37,467 bases of DNA from the NCBI GenBank assembly GCA_900555985.1, contig USNF01000010.1:1-37467 (forward strand), written 5' to 3'. The notes under the pieces were generated by a model that did no database searches, had not been told where the DNA came from, and worked only from the letters and a program-made list of their open reading frames with translations. The first letter of the stretch is position 1, and every line of letters starts with the position of its first letter. The DNA comes from an uncultured Gemella sp. Lineage in GTDB: Bacteria > Bacillota > Bacilli > Staphylococcales > Gemellaceae. A program made the translations under genes and the position numbers. This document shows positions 34,803 to 37,467 of this stretch, piece by piece.

Positions 34803-36351
34803 TCTTTTCCTCTTTTGTTCTTCTATATTCTATTATTTTATTTCTAAAAATAATTAATCCATAAGCTGCTATAGGTATTAAAAACACAAAGTATGGGAAT
34901 ACATATCTACTTTTTGCTTCCCATATCATATGGAATAACGTTCCTCCAACAAAAGCAACAGGTATAATAGTTAGAACTTCCTCTTTTTTCCTAAAAATAT
35001 TTACCGCAAAAACAAGGCTAAAACTATAAACAAATACTTGAAATACTTTCATTATAAACATCAACACATGATGTGTTTCATTAAAGTAAATTTGTTTTAT
35101 AAAAAAGTCTTTAACTTTTTCTAACGTTGTCTCGTTATCAAAGTTTCTTTGTGGAGCAGTTACTAATAGACTCTGAAAAGAAGGCTCTATAAATTGATTT
35201 TCATACTTTCTCTCATAAAAATCAAAAGCATACCTTGGATTATTTCTAAAAACTGTAAGTCTTTGTTTTATTGAGTCTTTAGAAATTTCTGTGATACGTT
35301 CTGCATCAAAATCTTCTTCTGGCATAATATCATAGTTAAACCTATTCCACCAGCCAGCTTCCCTATCACCTTCTTGCATTCCCATAGCGATCCATGTTAT
35401 TTTTGGCACACCTGGTGCTATTTCTTTTTGACTAGTTGCTTCGTAATAATTATAAATTATACTTTTAGATGCAGTCATTAAAAATAGACAACTCAATATA
35501 AAGGCTAAAATCTTTTTATCTTTTTTTCTAATAAAATATATTACTGCAGTTGTAAAGATAGCTATCATATGTATCATATTATTTCCAATAAATAATATTG
35601 CAATGTTAATACTTATTGCACTAACTACCAATAAATACCACTCTTTTTGTTTTGTATATTTTATGAAATAGTAATATGCTACTAGAGTAAGAAACATTCC
35701 AGGCAATATTCCGTAAACAAAAGCTACATAAAACACAAGCGGAAAACATAAAGCACTTAATATCACAACTACATAGTTTGTATCTTCATCCTCAAATAAT
35801 ATATTTGATATTTTATATAACATAAAGATAATAAAACTTATTGAGAAACTCTGCATTATATATAATATGAAAGTTGCTCGTCCAAATAACGATAGTATTA
35901 TTTGAAAGATAAACACTGTTGTTATTTGGTGTGAATAAATATATAAATAATTATTTCCTTTTTCAAGACCACTGTAGTTTCCTCTTATAAAATTATTAGC
36001 CTGATCAATTACATTAAAAGGATCAAATTGCACATAGTCACGACGTAAAATAGCAAATAGAATACTAATAACAAAACTATAAATCATTACTATTAAAACT
36101 AATTTTTTTACACTTATAATTTTTTTAAAATATCTGGCTAATATTAAGATAACTATACTAAATATTATTAGGAAAATAATATTTAGTATAGCATTATCGT
36201 TCTCATAAAATAGTGTTTCTTGATAATCTTTAGGAAATATAGCTGTCTTTGTTAATACTAAAAGAGTGTTTAATCCCATTAGTATAAAGAAAATTACAGC
36301 AATTACTTTTACAAAAAAGTTAGGTAATTTTTGAATTATTTCCTTAATCAT
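34783..36351 (-). CDS. Multi-spanning membrane glycosyltransferase, GT-C like
   Basis: 522 aa with about ten to twelve membrane helices and a large extracytoplasmic segment around residues 310-400, the layout of GT-C enzymes that use polyprenyl-phosphate sugars. An early extracytoplasmic Asp-containing segment (RRDYVQFDPFNVIDQANNF) could hold the catalytic acid, and a late WEAKSRYVFPYF segment is seen in similar proteins. Only 3 bp separate it from the bactoprenol sugar transferase gene upstream, which would supply the lipid-linked donor. Acceptor unknown. Confidence 0.72.
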   Translation of the reverse strand: MIKEIIQKLPNFFVKVIAVIFFILMGLNTLLVLTKTAIFPKDYQETLFYENDNAILNIIFLIIFSIVILILARYFKKIISVKKLVLIVMIYSFVISILFAILRRDYVQFDPFNVIDQANNFIRGNYSGLEKGNNYLYIYSHQITTVFIFQIILSLFGRATFILYIMQSFSISFIIFMLYKISNILFEDEDTNYVVVILSALCFPLVFYVAFVYGILPGMFLTLVAYYYFIKYTKQKEWYLLVVSAISINIAILFIGNNMIHMIAIFTTAVIYFIRKKDKKILAFILSCLFLMTASKSIIYNYYEATSQKEIAPGVPKITWIAMGMQEGDREAGWWNRFNYDIMPEEDFDAERITEISKDSIKQRLTVFRNNPRYAFDFYERKYENQFIEPSFQSLLVTAPQRNFDNETTLEKVKDFFIKQIYFNETHHVLMFIMKVFQVFVYSFSLVFAVNIFRKKEEVLTIIPVAFVGGTLFHMIWEAKSRYVFPYFVFLIPIAAYGLIIFRNKIIEYRRTKEEKNEKSNM

Positions 36352-36354
36352 AGA

Positions 36355-37317
36355 TTATTCCTTCTCATTTTTTTCTTTATTTAAAAATTGTTCAATAATG
36401 AATCTTGGACGTTCTTTTGTTTCTAAGTAAATTTTACCAACATACTCTCCAACAATACCTAATGAAATCATAATCATTCCACCGATAAACCACATAGATA
36501 TCATCATGCTAGACCATCCAGGTCTTGCAAATCCTGCAAAATAACTATATAGCGTATAGAAGAATACTAATGTTGCTATGAAAATCATAAGTGCCCCACC
36601 TACAGTTATAAATCTTATTAATTTAACTGAAAGTGACGTAATCCCTTCAAATGCAAAAGCTAACATTTTTGATAATGGATATTTACTTTCTCCTGCAAAG
36701 CGTTCTGCTCTTTCGTAAGTAACTATATCATTTGGATATCCTATCATTGGTACTATACCACGTAAAAATAAATTAACTTCTTTAAATTCAGCTAATCCAT
36801 TTAATGCACGTCTACTCATCAATCTGTAGTCAGCGTGGTTAAATACTGTATTGGCACCTAATTTTTCCATAACACGATAAAATGCTTCAGCCGTAAATCG
36901 TTTAAAGAATGTATCTGTAGTACGAGCAGATCTCACACCATAAACTATGTCACACCCTGCTAAGTACTTTTTCATCATTTCATCCATTGCATTAATATCA
37001 TCTTGTAAGTCAGCATCCATAGATATACTAACATCACAATGGTCTTTAACCGTCATTAAACCAGCTAATAAAGCATTTTGGTGTCCACGGTTTCTACTAA
37101 GGTTTATACCACTAAATAATGGATTATTTTTATGAAGTTCCTCAATTATTTCCCATGTTTTATCTTTAGAACCATCATTCACTAAAACAACTCGACTTTC
37201 AGGTGAAATCAAATCTTCTTCAATCATCGAATTCATTTTAACTTCTAATCTTTTTGCAGTTTCATTTAATACCTCTTCTTCATTATAGCAAGGTATAACT
37301 ACATATAACTTTTTCAT
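36355..37317 (-). CDS. GT2 family polyprenyl-phosphate glycosyltransferase (GtrB-like)
   Basis: 320 aa. The GT-A domain begins YVVIPCYNEEEVL and has VNDGSKDKTW, the DXD-type SMDADLQDD and the LSRNRGHQNAL motif found in GtrB and DPM-type enzymes, which load a sugar on undecaprenyl phosphate. Two membrane helices follow (about 225-285), then a short tail ending EKNEKE. Likely supplies donor to the GT-C-like enzyme and ends up decorating a surface polymer or protein. Confidence 0.88.
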   Translation of the reverse strand: MKKLYVVIPCYNEEEVLNETAKRLEVKMNSMIEEDLISPESRVVLVNDGSKDKTWEIIEELHKNNPLFSGINLSRNRGHQNALLAGLMTVKDHCDVSISMDADLQDDINAMDEMMKKYLAGCDIVYGVRSARTTDTFFKRFTAEAFYRVMEKLGANTVFNHADYRLMSRRALNGLAEFKEVNLFLRGIVPMIGYPNDIVTYERAERFAGESKYPLSKMLAFAFEGITSLSVKLIRFITVGGALMIFIATLVFFYTLYSYFAGFARPGWSSMMISMWFIGGMIMISLGIVGEYVGKIYLETKERPRFIIEQFLNKEKNEKE

Positions 37318-37333
37318 TGCTAATCTCCTATTT

Positions 37334-37467
37334 TTATTTTTTACTTATAGCTTTATTTAGTCTATTTAATAAAGCTACATTTTCTTTATTTTCTTTTATT
37401 GGTAATATATATATTTCTTTTATATTTTCTTCATCAAACTCTCTTAGAATATTATATAAATTTTTAT
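37334..37467 (-). CDS. C-terminal fragment of an unidentified gene
   Basis: The window ends inside an open frame on the minus strand; the last 44 residues and TAA are seen (ending NVALLNRLNKAISKK). The gap to the GT2 start is 16 bp, so it is likely the first-read gene of the same unit. I do not recognise it from this piece. Confidence 0.55.
   Translation of the reverse strand, partial: KNLYNILREFDEENIKEIYILPIKENKENVALLNRLNKAISKK

Noticed and set aside
1..37467. CRISPR arrays, insertion sequences, prophage, tRNA or sel genes
   Set aside because: I looked on both strands and saw no direct-repeat array, transposase or integrase gene, tRNA-like sequence, or selA/B/C/D homologue in the window.

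Overview
This AT-rich window (roughly 30% G+C by eye) looks like a non-sporulating Bacillales coccus, most like Gemella. The gene content is Bacillales: rnpB of type B beside an ypsC-like rlmL, the glnR-glnA pair, the hup-folE-mtrB order with gpsA upstream, the ytgP/rsuA/pepV/ytmP-like run, rqcH and a threonyl T-box. The spoIVA gene that sits between gpsA and hup in Bacillus is absent. The genus is inferred from gene content only; no 16S gene is present.

Layout. 252-2465: flavodoxin (+), convergent with an Rrf2-type regulator, then rlmL. 2511-3785: RNase P RNA, rpoZ and gmk. 4-10.6 kb: AzlC/AzlD exporter, rqcH, terC, a two-gene ABC system with a degenerate ATPase, and brnQ. 10.9-19.7 kb: topA, map, a HAD phosphatase, a phosphotransferase, pepV, rsuA, a MurJ/YtgP-type flippase and a 60-residue membrane protein. 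19.7-21.7 kb: the glnR-glnA operon with a GlnR box. 21.7-25.7 kb: trxA, groEL, groES and a divergent NADH oxidase/peroxidase gene. 25.7-33.5 kb: TRAP-like mtrB, folE, hup, gpsA, yidC, a uracil permease, ppiB, and thrS with its T-box. 33.6-37.5 kb: a cell-surface LRR protein and two glycosyltransferases in one unit, plus the end of another gene.

The outstanding observation is that two genes carry a single in-frame UGA exactly at the catalytic cysteine. In thioredoxin the active site reads W-UGA-G-A-C (codon 28). In the NADH oxidase/peroxidase the UGA is codon 42, the position of redox Cys42 of the Nox/Npx family. Both frames continue as normal full-length proteins. Each UGA is followed by a hairpin that fits the published general rules for bacterial SECIS elements: an 8-bp stem (one pair in trxA is a G-U wobble), an apical loop starting with G, and the loop 22 or 33 nt after the UGA. 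None of the 38 stop codons I read in the window is UGA (31 UAA, 7 UAG). The best reading is that both genes encode selenoproteins flanking groESL, giving a selenium-based thiol/peroxide redox island. No selA, selB, selC or selD gene is in the window, so the decoding machinery has to be looked for elsewhere in the genome.
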